Source of the DNA: Verrucomicrobiota bacterium
GTDB taxonomy: Bacteria > Verrucomicrobiota > Verrucomicrobiia > Chthoniobacterales > Terrimicrobiaceae
Direction: 5' to 3'
Assembly: GCA_026398255.1 (NCBI GenBank)
Contig: JAPLTG010000028.1
Location: 1-64,000, forward strand
Length of the DNA: 64,000 nucleotides
Part shown: positions 9,683 through 17,145 of the stretch, one piece after another
Position numbering within the stretch: position 1 is the first letter of the stretch
How the letters are laid out: every line of letters starts with the position of its first letter
Translations under genes and position numbers: made by a program
Notes under the pieces: generated by a model
Databases searched by the model: none
Seen by the model: the letters and a program-made list of their open reading frames with translations, nothing else
Told to the model about the DNA's origin: nothing

Positions 9683-9961
9683 ATGGAATCAACCCTTACC
9701 GTCACCGAAGCAGCTCGGAATTTTTCGGATTTGATCAACCGCGTCGTTTATCGCGGTGATGCGGCCGTTCTCACGCGGAATGGAAAACCCGTGGCGCGAC
9801 TGGTTCCCGAGGGATTGAAAAAAACCACCGGGCGCGAGTTGGCGGAGTTTTGGAGGAAGCGGGTCCCCATGTCGGCCGAGGAAGCGGATTCCTTTTCCGG
9901 CGACTTGTCGAAAATCCGCAGTGAATCGAACCGTCCGCAGCGCGACCCCTGGGCGGAATGA
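9683..9961 (+). CDS. Type II antitoxin, Phd/YefM family
   Basis: This 92-residue protein begins TVTEAARNFSDLINRV, the typical N-terminus of Phd/YefM antitoxins, and continues with RNGKPVARLVP, the second conserved strand of that DNA-binding fold. The C-terminal third (FWRKRVPMSAEEADSF and on) is acidic and probably wraps the toxin. It should neutralise the PIN toxin encoded immediately downstream and repress the operon. The stop overlaps the toxin start as ATGA, so the two genes are translationally coupled. A repeat array directly upstream is the likely operator. Confidence 0.88.
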   Translation: MESTLTVTEAARNFSDLINRVVYRGDAAVLTRNGKPVARLVPEGLKKTTGRELAEFWRKRVPMSAEEADSFSGDLSKIRSESNRPQRDPWAE

Positions 9962-10377
9962 GCGTGCTGTTTGACACCTCGGTGTTGATCGCGCAGGAGC
10001 GCGGTCGTTGGGATGCCATCGCATTCAACGAGCAGGTCGTGGGGGACTCGGAAGCGGCGATCAGCGCGATCACGGCCTCCGAGTTTTTAGAGGGAGTTTT
10101 TCGCGCACCGGCCGGGAAGCGTCAGGAGTCCCGGCGTGGATTTTTTGAAGCGCTCGTCGCCTCGCATGTTGTTTTCCCGTTTGGAATCGAAGAGGCAAAA
10201 ACCCATGCCCGCCTGAAAGCGGACCTCTCCGCGCAAGGCGTGGCCATCGGCGCGCACGACCTCCTGATTGCGGCGACTTGTCTGCACCATGATTTCGACC
10301 TCGCAACCCTGAACACCGCCGAATTTTTGCGTATACCGGGCCTCCGACTCTCGCCTGCGGAAAAATTCCTGCGCTGA
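9958..10377 (+). CDS. vapC: PIN-domain ribonuclease toxin, VapC family
   Basis: This 139-residue protein has the PIN-domain layout. The first catalytic Asp is in LFDTSVLIAQE (residues 3-13), a conserved Thr/Ser-Glu pair sits in ITASEFLEGV, and the last acidic residue is in GAHDLLIAATCLHH followed by DLATLN. These acidic residues coordinate the metal ion for RNA cleavage. VapC toxins usually cut tRNA or rRNA and stop translation; the target here is unknown. It overlaps the antitoxin by four bases. Length and motifs look intact, so the module may be functional. Confidence 0.9.
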   Translation: MSVLFDTSVLIAQERGRWDAIAFNEQVVGDSEAAISAITASEFLEGVFRAPAGKRQESRRGFFEALVASHVVFPFGIEEAKTHARLKADLSAQGVAIGAHDLLIAATCLHHDFDLATLNTAEFLRIPGLRLSPAEKFLR

Positions 10378-10678
10378 ACGGCAATCAGGCTCCGGGTCGC
10401 GCACGGCGGCCAGCTCGAACGACTTCCTCATCCACGGCGAGAGGTTCAGGTCCTCGCCCGGAAAACTGATCCACTCCACCACCCAACCCGACGGTTGGAG
10501 AATTCCCATGCGCCACAACGCCGGCGCGCTCCACTCCGCACTCTCCCCCACCCTCGCTGTCGGTGGTCCGCGCATTGGCCTTCCAGTGGCAAAGCATCCC
10601 CGAAGCGGGAGGTTTTCCGGAGGCTCTTGAATTTGGAAATTGCTAAACCTCGATCAAGGAATTTGATTTTTCTGAATC
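10378..10678. other. Intergenic stretch with a possible gene remnant
   Basis: No intact gene is seen between vapC and the LysR gene. On the minus strand (about 10600 down to 10384) one frame reads MGILQPSGWVVEWISFPGED, then LNLSPWMRKSFELAAV, which looks protein-like but has no assignable start or family and runs into the vapC 3' end. It may be a decayed gene or a chance frame. The final 50 bases are AT-rich and probably hold the LysR gene promoter. Confidence 0.3.
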
Positions 10679-11575
10679 ATGAACACGCAACTCAATTACC
10701 ACCATCTCCGCTATTTTCTGGCTGTGGCGACGAACGGGGGAATCACGGCCGCCTCGGAGGCGATCCATGTTTCCGCCCCGACGCTGAGTGCGCAGCTCAA
10801 GGAGTTGGAGGCTTTTTTTGGGAAACCTCTTTTCCGCCGTGAGGGTCGCCAGATGCGGCTCACGGAGGATGGGCGGCATCTTCTACGCTATGCGGAGCGG
10901 ATTTTTGCGACGGGTGATGAGATGGTCGAGGTGCTGCAGCGCAGGAAATCGGCCGGACCTGGCACGGTCTTTCTGGGCGTGTCGGATGGCGTGCCGAAAC
11001 TTCTTGTCGCCCGCTTGCTCGACCGGGCGTTTCAGTTGGCGCCTAATCTCCAGTGCGTGGTTCGCGAGGGTCAACCGCAGGAACTCTGGGGCGCGCTGGG
11101 TTTGCACCAAGTCGATCTGGTGATTGCGAACGAGGCGCCGCCGCCGAATCTCGCCAACCTCCCCACGGGCCGCCGCATCGGTCGGATGCGTGTGATTTTT
11201 GCGGCCTCACGAACGCTGGCGAAGTCGTTTCAAAAAAATCCCGATCCGGCCAAGTTGCCGGTTCTAGCGCCGGCGAGGGAATCTGTGTTGCGGCGCGAGT
11301 TGGAGCAATGGTGGGCCGCCCAGGAAATCGAACCCATGATTCGCGCGGAATTTGACGACGCGGCCGCGATGTTTGAGTTGGCCGCGCGGGGACTCGGAGC
11401 CGCGCCAATCCACGAGCCGGTGCTCGAGGATGTCTGCAAACGCTACGGGCTGGTGGCCTTGCCGCTAAAGCCCGATATCGAGGATGACCTCTTCGTCGTG
11501 GGCGACAAACGCCGCTACTCCGCCGAGGGCGTCGCCATCCTCATGGATTTGTCGGACGGAATTCTGAAGGCCTGA
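10679..11575 (+). CDS. LysR-family transcriptional regulator, NhaR-like
   Basis: 298 residues, the usual LysR length. The N-terminal winged helix-turn-helix is clear: LNYHHLRYFLAVATNGGIT, then AASEAIHVSAPTLSAQLKEL, then LFRREGRQMRLTEDG. The opening and the phrase GTVFLGVSDGVPKLLVARLL resemble NhaR, the sodium-responsive activator of nhaA, more than metabolic LysR members. Residues from about 90 onward form the effector-binding domain. It is convergent with rhaT, only 11 bp away, so a link with rhamnose is not implied. No nhaA is present in the window, so its target is unknown. Confidence 0.85.
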   Translation: MNTQLNYHHLRYFLAVATNGGITAASEAIHVSAPTLSAQLKELEAFFGKPLFRREGRQMRLTEDGRHLLRYAERIFATGDEMVEVLQRRKSAGPGTVFLGVSDGVPKLLVARLLDRAFQLAPNLQCVVREGQPQELWGALGLHQVDLVIANEAPPPNLANLPTGRRIGRMRVIFAASRTLAKSFQKNPDPAKLPVLAPARESVLRRELEQWWAAQEIEPMIRAEFDDAAAMFELAARGLGAAPIHEPVLEDVCKRYGLVALPLKPDIEDDLFVVGDKRRYSAEGVAILMDLSDGILKA

Positions 11576-11586
11576 GCCGGCGAGCC

Positions 11587-12774
11587 TCAATGTCCGGCGC
11601 CGGGAGCGCCCTTCAGGTAGGTGCCGTAGCCGATCACAATGGTGGAGAGAATGAGCGTGAGGATTCCCGCGACGATCAGCGTGTAGGTTTTCTTCGAGGA
11701 GCCTTTCCACTCATGGAAAATCCAGCCCCATACCGTTGAGAAAACAATGATCGAGGCCATGTGGAGGGTCCACGACGAAAAGCCGAAGCCGTCGGGATCC
11801 GATCCGCCCATGCGAATGTGGCCCATGGAGTAAAAGAAAAACTGGAAATACCAGATACTGCCGGCGAGGGCGCAGAAGAAATAATTCCCGAGCATCGGAA
11901 TGCGGAGGTCATTTTTGTCAATTTTCGGAGCTACACCGCCGCCGCCGTGGTCGCCGCCGGTGACCGCCAAGCCAGCGTGCTCAGGGCGCGCCTGAGTGGA
12001 GAGATACTGATAGCCGGTTTTGTTTTTGAGGTTGAGCATCACGCACCAGATAAAATTTGTGGTGAACCCGCCCAGCATCACGACGATGAGGCTTGGGATG
12101 CCGGACCAGAGTTCGTCAGTGCCCAGCGCCACGGAGGCTTTGCCGATCGGCTCGCCAGCGGTGAGGCCGAAGCTGAAGCACGCGCTCATCACGCCTGAGA
12201 AGGTCGCGACGAGAATACCCTTCTTGAAGTCGAACTCCTTCACCGTTTTCAACTTCTCTTCGGCAGGCATCTCCTTTTCCTTGTTCGCACCCGCGAGCGC
12301 GGCCACCCAGATCCCGAGCAAACAGATCCCGACGCCCAGCAGCGTGATTTTTCCCGGAAAAGTCGAGGCGATCTGGCCAATGGTTTCGCCCACCGGAATG
12401 TCGGGCAGGAAGGTCTTGAGAATCGGCGGCAGCAGCGTGCCAAAGGCGGCGCAATATCCGAGCGCCACGCCCATGCCCAGCGACATGCCGAGGTAGCGCA
12501 TCGCGAGGCCGAAGGTCAGCCCGCCGAAGCCCCAGAGCACACCGAAAAAATAAGTCCAAGCCAAGGTGGAGAACGGCTGGGAAGAGAGGACGCCGGTGAC
12601 ATCCTTCGTCAAAATCGAGGCCAAAAGCCAGGGGCAGATGAGCCAGGAAAACACCCCGCCGACGAGCCAATAGGTCTCCCAGGACCATTTTTTGACCGCG
12701 CGGTAGGGAACATAGAACGAGCCGGAGGCGAGGCCGCCGAGCCAGTGGAACAGGACGCCGAGGATGGGATTCAT
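11587..12774 (-). CDS. rhaT: L-rhamnose/H+ symporter RhaT
   Basis: A 395-residue integral membrane protein with about ten hydrophobic segments, opening MNPILGVLFHWLGGLASGSF, a good match to RhaT. Other family text includes YFFGVLWGFGGLTFGLAMRY, followed by a long Gly/Leu-rich helix. A charged cytoplasmic loop (KEKEMPAEEKLKTVKEFDFKK) lies mid-protein. It imports L-rhamnose with a proton across the inner membrane. It follows rhaA by 16 bp on the same strand, so the two form an operon supplying and isomerising rhamnose. No Shine-Dalgarno sequence precedes the ATG. Confidence 0.93.
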   Translation of the reverse strand: MNPILGVLFHWLGGLASGSFYVPYRAVKKWSWETYWLVGGVFSWLICPWLLASILTKDVTGVLSSQPFSTLAWTYFFGVLWGFGGLTFGLAMRYLGMSLGMGVALGYCAAFGTLLPPILKTFLPDIPVGETIGQIASTFPGKITLLGVGICLLGIWVAALAGANKEKEMPAEEKLKTVKEFDFKKGILVATFSGVMSACFSFGLTAGEPIGKASVALGTDELWSGIPSLIVVMLGGFTTNFIWCVMLNLKNKTGYQYLSTQARPEHAGLAVTGGDHGGGGVAPKIDKNDLRIPMLGNYFFCALAGSIWYFQFFFYSMGHIRMGGSDPDGFGFSSWTLHMASIIVFSTVWGWIFHEWKGSSKKTYTLIVAGILTLILSTIVIGYGTYLKGAPGAGH

Positions 12775-12790
12775 GGTGGTGGGGTTGGGA

Positions 12791-14041
12791 TTAGTTGCGG
12801 GAAGCGAGCACGGAGCGCTCGTAATTTTTCACCTCGGCGAGCCAGGAATGGTCAGCGGGGACATTTTGGCGGCGGCAGTGCTCCTGCCAGACCGCTCCGA
12901 GCGGAAGAGTCTTCGCCTCCTCCATGAGAGCGAGGCGCGAGGTGTGGTCGCCGTCTTTCTCGGCTTGGCGCAGAAGGGCGGCGGGCTCGAGGAGCGCGGC
13001 GAGGAGGCACTTGATGGTCGAGCGGGTGCCGATGACCCAAGCGGCAATGCGGTTGATGCTGGCATCGAAGAAATCCAAGCCGATGTGCGTGCGGCCGAGG
13101 AATCCGCCGCGAACGAGTTCTTCCATGATCGCGCGGGTCGGGTCGTCCATGAGAACGACATGGTCGCTGTCCCAGCGCACGCCACGGCTGACATGGAGTA
13201 GGATTTCGGGAACGAATTGGAGGACGGACGAGATTTTGTCCGAGAGGTTTTCCGTGGGATGGAAATGGCCGGCGTCGAGGCAGTAGAGGAGTTGGTTTTT
13301 GACGGCGTAGGCGAGGTAGAATTCATGCGAGCCGACGACATAGCTCTCCGAGCCGATGCCGAAGAGTTTGCTCTCCACGGCGTCGAGGTTGAGCGTGCGG
13401 TCCACAGGCGCGGCAAGAATCTCGTCGAGCGAGGCGGCGAGCCGCTCGCGGGGCGACTTGCGGTCGTGGGGCATGTCCTTCGAGCCATCGGGAATCCAGA
13501 CATTCGTGACCACCGGCGAGCCGAGTTGCATGGCGATCTCGGCGCCGATCTTACGACAGGCGATGCCGTGGTTGATCCAGAACTCGCGGATTTTTTTGTC
13601 CGGATGGCTGAGCGTGAGGCCATCGGCCGCGAGGGGGTGCGAGAAATAGCTTGGGTTGAAATCCATCCCAAGTCCCTTCGATTTGCACCAATCCACCCAG
13701 CTCTGGAATTGCGCGATCGTGTAGGCGTCGCGGTCCACACGGCCGCCGGAGAGGTCGGCGTAGCAGGCGTGGACATTCAAGCGGTGCTTGCCAGGAATGA
13801 GCGAGAGCGCCTTGTCGAGGTCGGCGCGGAGTTCCTCAATCGTGCGCGCCTTGCCGGGGTAGTTGCCGGTGGCTTGGATGCCGCCGCCTTCGAGTTTCGA
13901 GCCGGCTTTTTCAAACCCGCCGACATCATCGCCCTGCCAGCAATGGAGGGAGATCGGCGTCTTGGCGAGGGTCTCGAGGGCGGCTTCGGTGTCCACGCCG
14001 AGGGCGGCGTATTGTTCGCGGGCAGAGGGGTAGTTGCTCAT
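12791..14041 (-). CDS. rhaA: L-rhamnose isomerase RhaA
   Basis: 416 residues, the normal length for RhaA (419 in E. coli). The protein converts L-rhamnose to L-rhamnulose in the cytoplasm. The metal-binding residues known from the E. coli enzyme (E234, D267, H294, D302, D304) all appear with a constant offset of eleven: E223, D256 in [11 protein letters not shown]283 in LLHVSRG, and D291/D293 in WDSDHV. It is the first gene of a rhaA-rhaT operon read divergently from an AraC-family gene. The downstream steps, rhamnulose kinase and aldolase, are not in this window. Confidence 0.95.
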   Translation of the reverse strand: MSNYPSAREQYAALGVDTEAALETLAKTPISLHCWQGDDVGGFEKAGSKLEGGGIQATGNYPGKARTIEELRADLDKALSLIPGKHRLNVHACYADLSGGRVDRDAYTIAQFQSWVDWCKSKGLGMDFNPSYFSHPLAADGLTLSHPDKKIREFWINHGIACRKIGAEIAMQLGSPVVTNVWIPDGSKDMPHDRKSPRERLAASLDEILAAPVDRTLNLDAVESKLFGIGSESYVVGSHEFYLAYAVKNQLLYCLDAGHFHPTENLSDKISSVLQFVPEILLHVSRGVRWDSDHVVLMDDPTRAIMEELVRGGFLGRTHIGLDFFDASINRIAAWVIGTRSTIKCLLAALLEPAALLRQAEKDGDHTSRLALMEEAKTLPLGAVWQEHCRRQNVPADHSWLAEVKNYERSVLASRN

Positions 14042-14101
14042 AAGAATAGTGGAAGGAGTTCCATTTCTTAGCTCTTGGGAGGGGCATTATGGAATGCAAA
14101 T

Positions 14102-14128
14102 AATGACCTAAATTATCATCAAAATGAC
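14102..14128. promoter_or_regulatory. Candidate AraC-type operator between rhaA and the AraC gene
   Basis: AATGAC occurs at 14102-14107 and again at 14123-14128, 21 bp apart, which is two helical turns and the usual spacing of tandem half-sites for AraC-family regulators. Both copies are preceded by an A-rich stretch. They sit about 60-85 bp upstream of the rhaA start and about 165-190 bp upstream of the AraC start. The arrangement fits activation of rhaA-rhaT by the divergent regulator, but only the sequence pattern supports it. Confidence 0.4.
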
Positions 14129-14290
14129 ACCAGTGAGTTTTCCTCCCATTCGCCGCCGAGGGAGTGAAATGAAGCGAGTCAGCGAGCCTTGAGATGAGCA
14201 AAAAGTCCAGCAGGGGAATTGATAAAAAGAGGTTGCCGGTTGATTCATGCAGGGCAACCTTCGCAGCTCCGTTGCATTCCTTTTTTTAAA

Positions 14291-15193
14291 ATGCCACATA
14301 AACAGAAGGACTATTTTCTCTACCTGCCGAGGACGCCCGAGCGGGAGCGCTGGGGGGTGGAGGTCTTGGGAGGCGGATTTGCCAGGATCCCTGCCAAGAT
14401 TTACTACCCTCCCATCGGCCATCCCACGGATCACTCGTTCAACTACGAAAAGGGACGCGTGCTCCAATCCCTGCAAATCCTCTGCGTCACCGAGGGCAAG
14501 GGTCTGCTGAAAACCGCCTCCAACTCGACGCAGAGAATCACCGCCGGGAGCGTCTTTGTTTTGATCCCTGGGGAGTGGCACACCTATCGTCCCGACCCGA
14601 AGACCGGCTGGGCTGAGCACTGGATCGAACTCGATGGCATCGTGCCGCGCCGACTTCTCGCCGACGGGATTTTTTCAGCGACCAAGTGTGTTTTTACTGA
14701 GGGCGCTGGGGTCGGGGCGGCATTCATGAAAATCCACCCGTTGCTGGATGGTCGCCGCCATGCGTCCGCCTCCGAGTTGGCGGTGGCCGCCATGGAATTG
14801 CTTTCCGCCTGCGCGATGCTCTCTGGCGGCGGAACGAATCGTGCGAAACATTTGGAAAAAATCGCCATCGCCGAGCGACGCCTCTCGAGCCCGATCGATG
14901 GCCCACCCGACCTCAAAGCCCTCGCCAAGGAATTGAGCTGGGGATATTCGTATTTTCGTCGGGAATTTAAAAAACAGACCGGCTTGTCTCCTTGGCAATA
15001 TCACCTGCAGGCTCGGTTTTCCCTGGCGCAACGGTCTTTGATGACGACGAGTGACACGCTCGAGGAGATCGCACAATCCACGGGCTTCGGCTCGGCTTTT
15101 CATCTCTCCAATGCCTTCAAGAAAGCCTTTGGGAAATCTCCAGGGCATTGGCGCGAACACCACCCTCCGGACGAGCCGCTCAGCGGAAGGTGA
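14291..15193 (+). CDS. AraC-family transcriptional regulator, probable rhamnose regulator
   Basis: From the ATG at 14291 the protein has 300 residues; a TTG at 14219 would add 24. An N-terminal cupin-type sensing region (TAGSVFVLIPGEWHTYRPDP) precedes a C-terminal pair of helix-turn-helix motifs (DLKALAKELSWGYSYFRREF, and DTLEEIAQSTGFGSAFHLSN), ending in the AraC signature FKKAFGKSPGHWR. It is divergent from rhaA-rhaT and very likely controls that operon in response to rhamnose. Its last four codons and stop (LSGR) lie in a 56-bp sequence repeated 899 bp downstream, where they also end a toxin gene. Confidence 0.9.
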   Translation: MPHKQKDYFLYLPRTPERERWGVEVLGGGFARIPAKIYYPPIGHPTDHSFNYEKGRVLQSLQILCVTEGKGLLKTASNSTQRITAGSVFVLIPGEWHTYRPDPKTGWAEHWIELDGIVPRRLLADGIFSATKCVFTEGAGVGAAFMKIHPLLDGRRHASASELAVAAMELLSACAMLSGGGTNRAKHLEKIAIAERRLSSPIDGPPDLKALAKELSWGYSYFRREFKKQTGLSPWQYHLQARFSLAQRSLMTTSDTLEEIAQSTGFGSAFHLSNAFKKAFGKSPGHWREHHPPDEPLSGR

Positions 15194-15232
15194 TCTTCAC
15201 CGCGCCTTTGGGCTGAAGGCTGTCGGCGAGGG
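15177..15232 (+). repeat. 56-bp direct repeat flanking the antitoxin/PIN module, left copy
   Basis: This segment matches 16076-16131 at 53 of 56 bases, 899 bp apart. It carries the end of the AraC gene (stop at 15191-15193) and, read on the minus strand, a copy of the last codons of the nifU-like gene (DSLQPKGAVKITFR). The differences are two C/T changes near 15195-15198 and one G/C change near 15210. Together the two copies bracket the toxin-antitoxin module. Confidence 0.9.
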
Positions 15233-15285
15233 CGAACGCGGCAAACCAGAAAACTTATCTTCCCTTCCGTTCAATCTACCCAATC

Positions 15286-15314
15286 TTGACAAACACATGA
15301 TATCTTACATTTTT
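15286..15314 (+). promoter_or_regulatory. Possible promoter of the second toxin-antitoxin module
   Basis: A perfect TTGACA (15286-15291) lies 30 bp before the antitoxin ATG at 15322, inside an AT-rich stretch unlike the GC-rich surroundings. The -10 box is not clear: TACATT at 15306-15311 is the best candidate, with a short 14-bp spacer. The sequence between it and the ATG may also hold the antitoxin operator. Confidence 0.35.
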
Positions 15315-15321
15315 GTTAGAC

Positions 15322-15558
15322 ATGACGACTATCACTTCCAGAGACCTTGCCCACCGCTCAGGGGAAATCCGTAAGATTCTGGCCACAGGGGAAACCCTGC
15401 GTTGGACATCTCACGGGGCTCCGGTCGCCTTTATAAAACCCGCAACCCTGCCGCTAGGCGGAAAAAAGCCGGATTGGATTTCCCGGGCCCGCGCTGCGGG
15501 GGCAGTGAATTCGAGCCAATCCCAAGTGGCGGATTCCCTCTACGCCGATCGCGATTGA
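15322..15558 (+). CDS. Type II antitoxin, Phd/YefM-like
   Basis: 78 residues from the ATG at 15322. The opening MTTITSRDLAHRSGEIRKIL and the following TSHGAPVAFIKPATL follow the Phd/YefM pattern of a short DNA-binding domain that enters the second strand through a GxPVAxI motif. The tail (SQSQVADSLYADRD) is acidic and fits the toxin-neutralising part. It ends 12 bp before a PIN-domain gene on the same strand. The module sits between two copies of a 56-bp repeat, so it was probably acquired. Confidence 0.82.
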   Translation: MTTITSRDLAHRSGEIRKILATGETLRWTSHGAPVAFIKPATLPLGGKKPDWISRARAAGAVNSSQSQVADSLYADRD

Positions 15559-15570
15559 TATCCCCCGCCC

Positions 15571-16092
15571 ATGACCAAGGTTTATTTCGACACAGGGGCG
15601 CTCGTAAAACTCTACATCGTCGAATCCGGCAGCGCCTTTGTGGAACGAAAAGCGCGCGCAGCCACCCTCATCCCTCTCAACCAACTTCAGGAAACCGAAA
15701 TCCGGAACGCGATCCACGCCGCCGTGGGACGCAAAACCATCCCCGCCGCCGCAGGGGCTTTGGCACTAGAGAATCTGGATAGCGACCTTCGAAGCGGAGT
15801 GCTGGCCACCACCTTGATCGACTGGGGCACCACATGGACACGCGCGGCCCATTTGGCTCGACTCCATACGGCCAAGATTCTTTGCCGCACACTGGATATC
15901 CTGCATGTGGCTGCTGCTGAATCCTGCGGATCTGACCTCTTTGTGACCGGTGATGAGCGACAATTTCGTCTTTGCAAAGCGGTCGGCCTCGACGGCGCGT
16001 CCGCGCCTGAGTCTTGGGGCCGCTACGGCGAGCCGCCCCTACCCTGGGTTTTTGCTGGGCGCTGCCGCGCTGAGGCGCTCAGCGGAAGGTGA
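15571..16092 (+). CDS. PIN-domain ribonuclease toxin with junction-derived C-terminal tail
   Basis: 173 residues. The PIN core is visible: YFDTGALVKLYIVESGS with the first catalytic Asp, NQLQETEIRNAI with the Glu, LDILHVAAAESCG with the next Asp, and DLFVTGDERQFRLCKAVGL at the end of the fold. That core ends near residue 140. The last 30 or so residues (from ASAPESWGRYGEPPLPWVF on) are not PIN-like, and the final LSGR and stop lie in the 56-bp repeat shared with the AraC gene. The original stop seems to have been replaced at the insertion junction. Its 3' end overlaps the convergent nifU-like gene by 14 bp. Confidence 0.85.
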   Translation: MTKVYFDTGALVKLYIVESGSAFVERKARAATLIPLNQLQETEIRNAIHAAVGRKTIPAAAGALALENLDSDLRSGVLATTLIDWGTTWTRAAHLARLHTAKILCRTLDILHVAAAESCGSDLFVTGDERQFRLCKAVGLDGASAPESWGRYGEPPLPWVFAGRCRAEALSGR

Positions 16093-16131
16093 TTTTTACC
16101 GCGCCTTTCGGCTGAAGGCTGTCGGCGAGGG
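16076..16131 (+). repeat. 56-bp direct repeat flanking the antitoxin/PIN module, right copy
   Basis: This is the second copy of 15177-15232 (53 of 56 bases identical). On the plus strand it supplies the last codons and stop of the PIN gene, and on the minus strand the genuine C-terminal codons of the nifU-like gene. Because the nifU-like frame runs through it without a break, this copy preserves that gene, while the left copy preserves the AraC gene. Confidence 0.9.
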
Positions 16132-16531
16132 TCGGAGCCGAGGCACCGGGCGCGGGGGTGGCTTCGCCGGTGAGGGCGTTTTTGAGGGCGCCTTCGACGA
16201 GTTGGGCGCAGTGGATTTTCATCGGCGGGAGGGGGCCGAGCGGCGCGGAGAGGTCGCCGCCGGACATCGAGAGCGCCTCCTGTGGGGTTTTGCCTTTGAT
16301 CATCTCGGTCGCCATGCTGGCTACGGCGATGGCGGTTTGGCAGCCGAAGGATTGGAAGCTCGCCTTGTCGATGACGCGTCGGCCTTTTTCATCTTCGCGG
16401 AATTTAATCCACATCCGGAGCATGTCGCCGCAATCGCCGCTTCCGGCAGTGCCAACCGCATCGGCGCCGGTCATTTCCCCGAGGTTTTGGGGATTGCGGA
16501 TCGCCTCGTCGATTTTTTCGTCGGTCGTCAT
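16079..16531 (-). CDS. NifU/IscU-like Fe-S cluster scaffold protein
   Basis: 150 residues from the ATG at 16531. The three scaffold cysteines are present in their usual settings: SGDCGDMLRMWIKF, SFQSFGCQTAIAVASMATEM and PPMKIHCAQLVEGALKNAL, matching the CGD, FGCGSAI and KIHC motifs of IscU/NifU. It should assemble Fe-S clusters for transfer to apoproteins. About 30 low-complexity residues (Ala/Pro/Thr) follow the fold. The start overlaps the stop of the rhodanese-like gene as ATGA, so the two are coupled. No IscS, IscA or HscA gene is nearby. Confidence 0.88.
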   Translation of the reverse strand: MTTDEKIDEAIRNPQNLGEMTGADAVGTAGSGDCGDMLRMWIKFREDEKGRRVIDKASFQSFGCQTAIAVASMATEMIKGKTPQEALSMSGGDLSAPLGPLPPMKIHCAQLVEGALKNALTGEATPAPGASAPTLADSLQPKGAVKITFR

Positions 16532-17061
16532 TCGGTCGTGTAGCGTGGCAAAGAGGGATCGACCTCGCAACTCCAGGCATCGATCCCGCCACGGAGGGCG
16601 CGGGCGTTGAGGAATCCGTGCCCCGAAAAATACGCGGCGGCGTCCAACCCGCGCGTGCCGGTATGGTCGACCAGCACGATCATCGTGTCCTTCGGCCAGC
16701 GGCCCATGACTTCCTGTAAAAAATCCTGCCCCATGAGCTGCGAGCCGGGAATTTGAACGGCGTCGAATTCCTCGCGCGTGCGAATGTCGAGGAATCGCGC
16801 ACCGAGCTTTTCGGCGGAGGAGGACGCCTCGGCGGGGCTGATGTAAACCTTCTCGTCCTGCGCGTGGGCATCGAGAATCCGCGCGATGACTTCGCCGGGG
16901 TCGAGGTTTTCATTCCGCGCACAAACGCCCTCGATTGTCTCGTCGGTCTGGAATCCACAGCTCGCGCAGCCGCCGATGTGGTAGTGGCGGAAAAGCGCGC
17001 GCTGAGCGCCGGGGCAACGCTCTAGCAATTCCCGCATCGTGGTCTTCGGTGAAATCTCCAT
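16528..17061 (-). CDS. DUF1858/ScdA-type N-terminal domain fused to a rhodanese-like domain lacking the active-site Cys
   Basis: 177 residues from the ATG at 17061; upstream in-frame codons look non-coding. Residues 1-60 (TTMRELLERCPGAQRALFRH, then CASCGFQTDETIEGVCARN) resemble the ScdA-N/DUF1858 hybrid-cluster-associated domain, with a CxxC. Residues 75-177 follow the rhodanese fold (RFLDIRTREEFDAVQIPGS and LRGGIDAWSCEV). The expected catalytic loop CRxGxR reads VDHTGTRG, so Cys is replaced by Asp and sulfur transfer by that loop is unlikely. The four-base overlap with the NifU-like scaffold suggests a role in Fe-S or sulfur handling. Confidence 0.8.
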   Translation of the reverse strand: MEISPKTTMRELLERCPGAQRALFRHYHIGGCASCGFQTDETIEGVCARNENLDPGEVIARILDAHAQDEKVYISPAEASSSAEKLGARFLDIRTREEFDAVQIPGSQLMGQDFLQEVMGRWPKDTMIVLVDHTGTRGLDAAAYFSGHGFLNARALRGGIDAWSCEVDPSLPRYTTE

Positions 17062-17145
17062 GCGCCGAAACCTACCGTTTTTTGTGCGGGGGCGCGAAGG
17101 GTTTTCCTGCTCGAAATTCGGCCGCGGGCCCGTTTCCATGCGTGG

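Noticed and set aside
13217-14071. Plus-strand open frame opposite rhaA
   Set aside because: The minus strand encodes rhaA with all metal ligands; the plus frame is a codon shadow.
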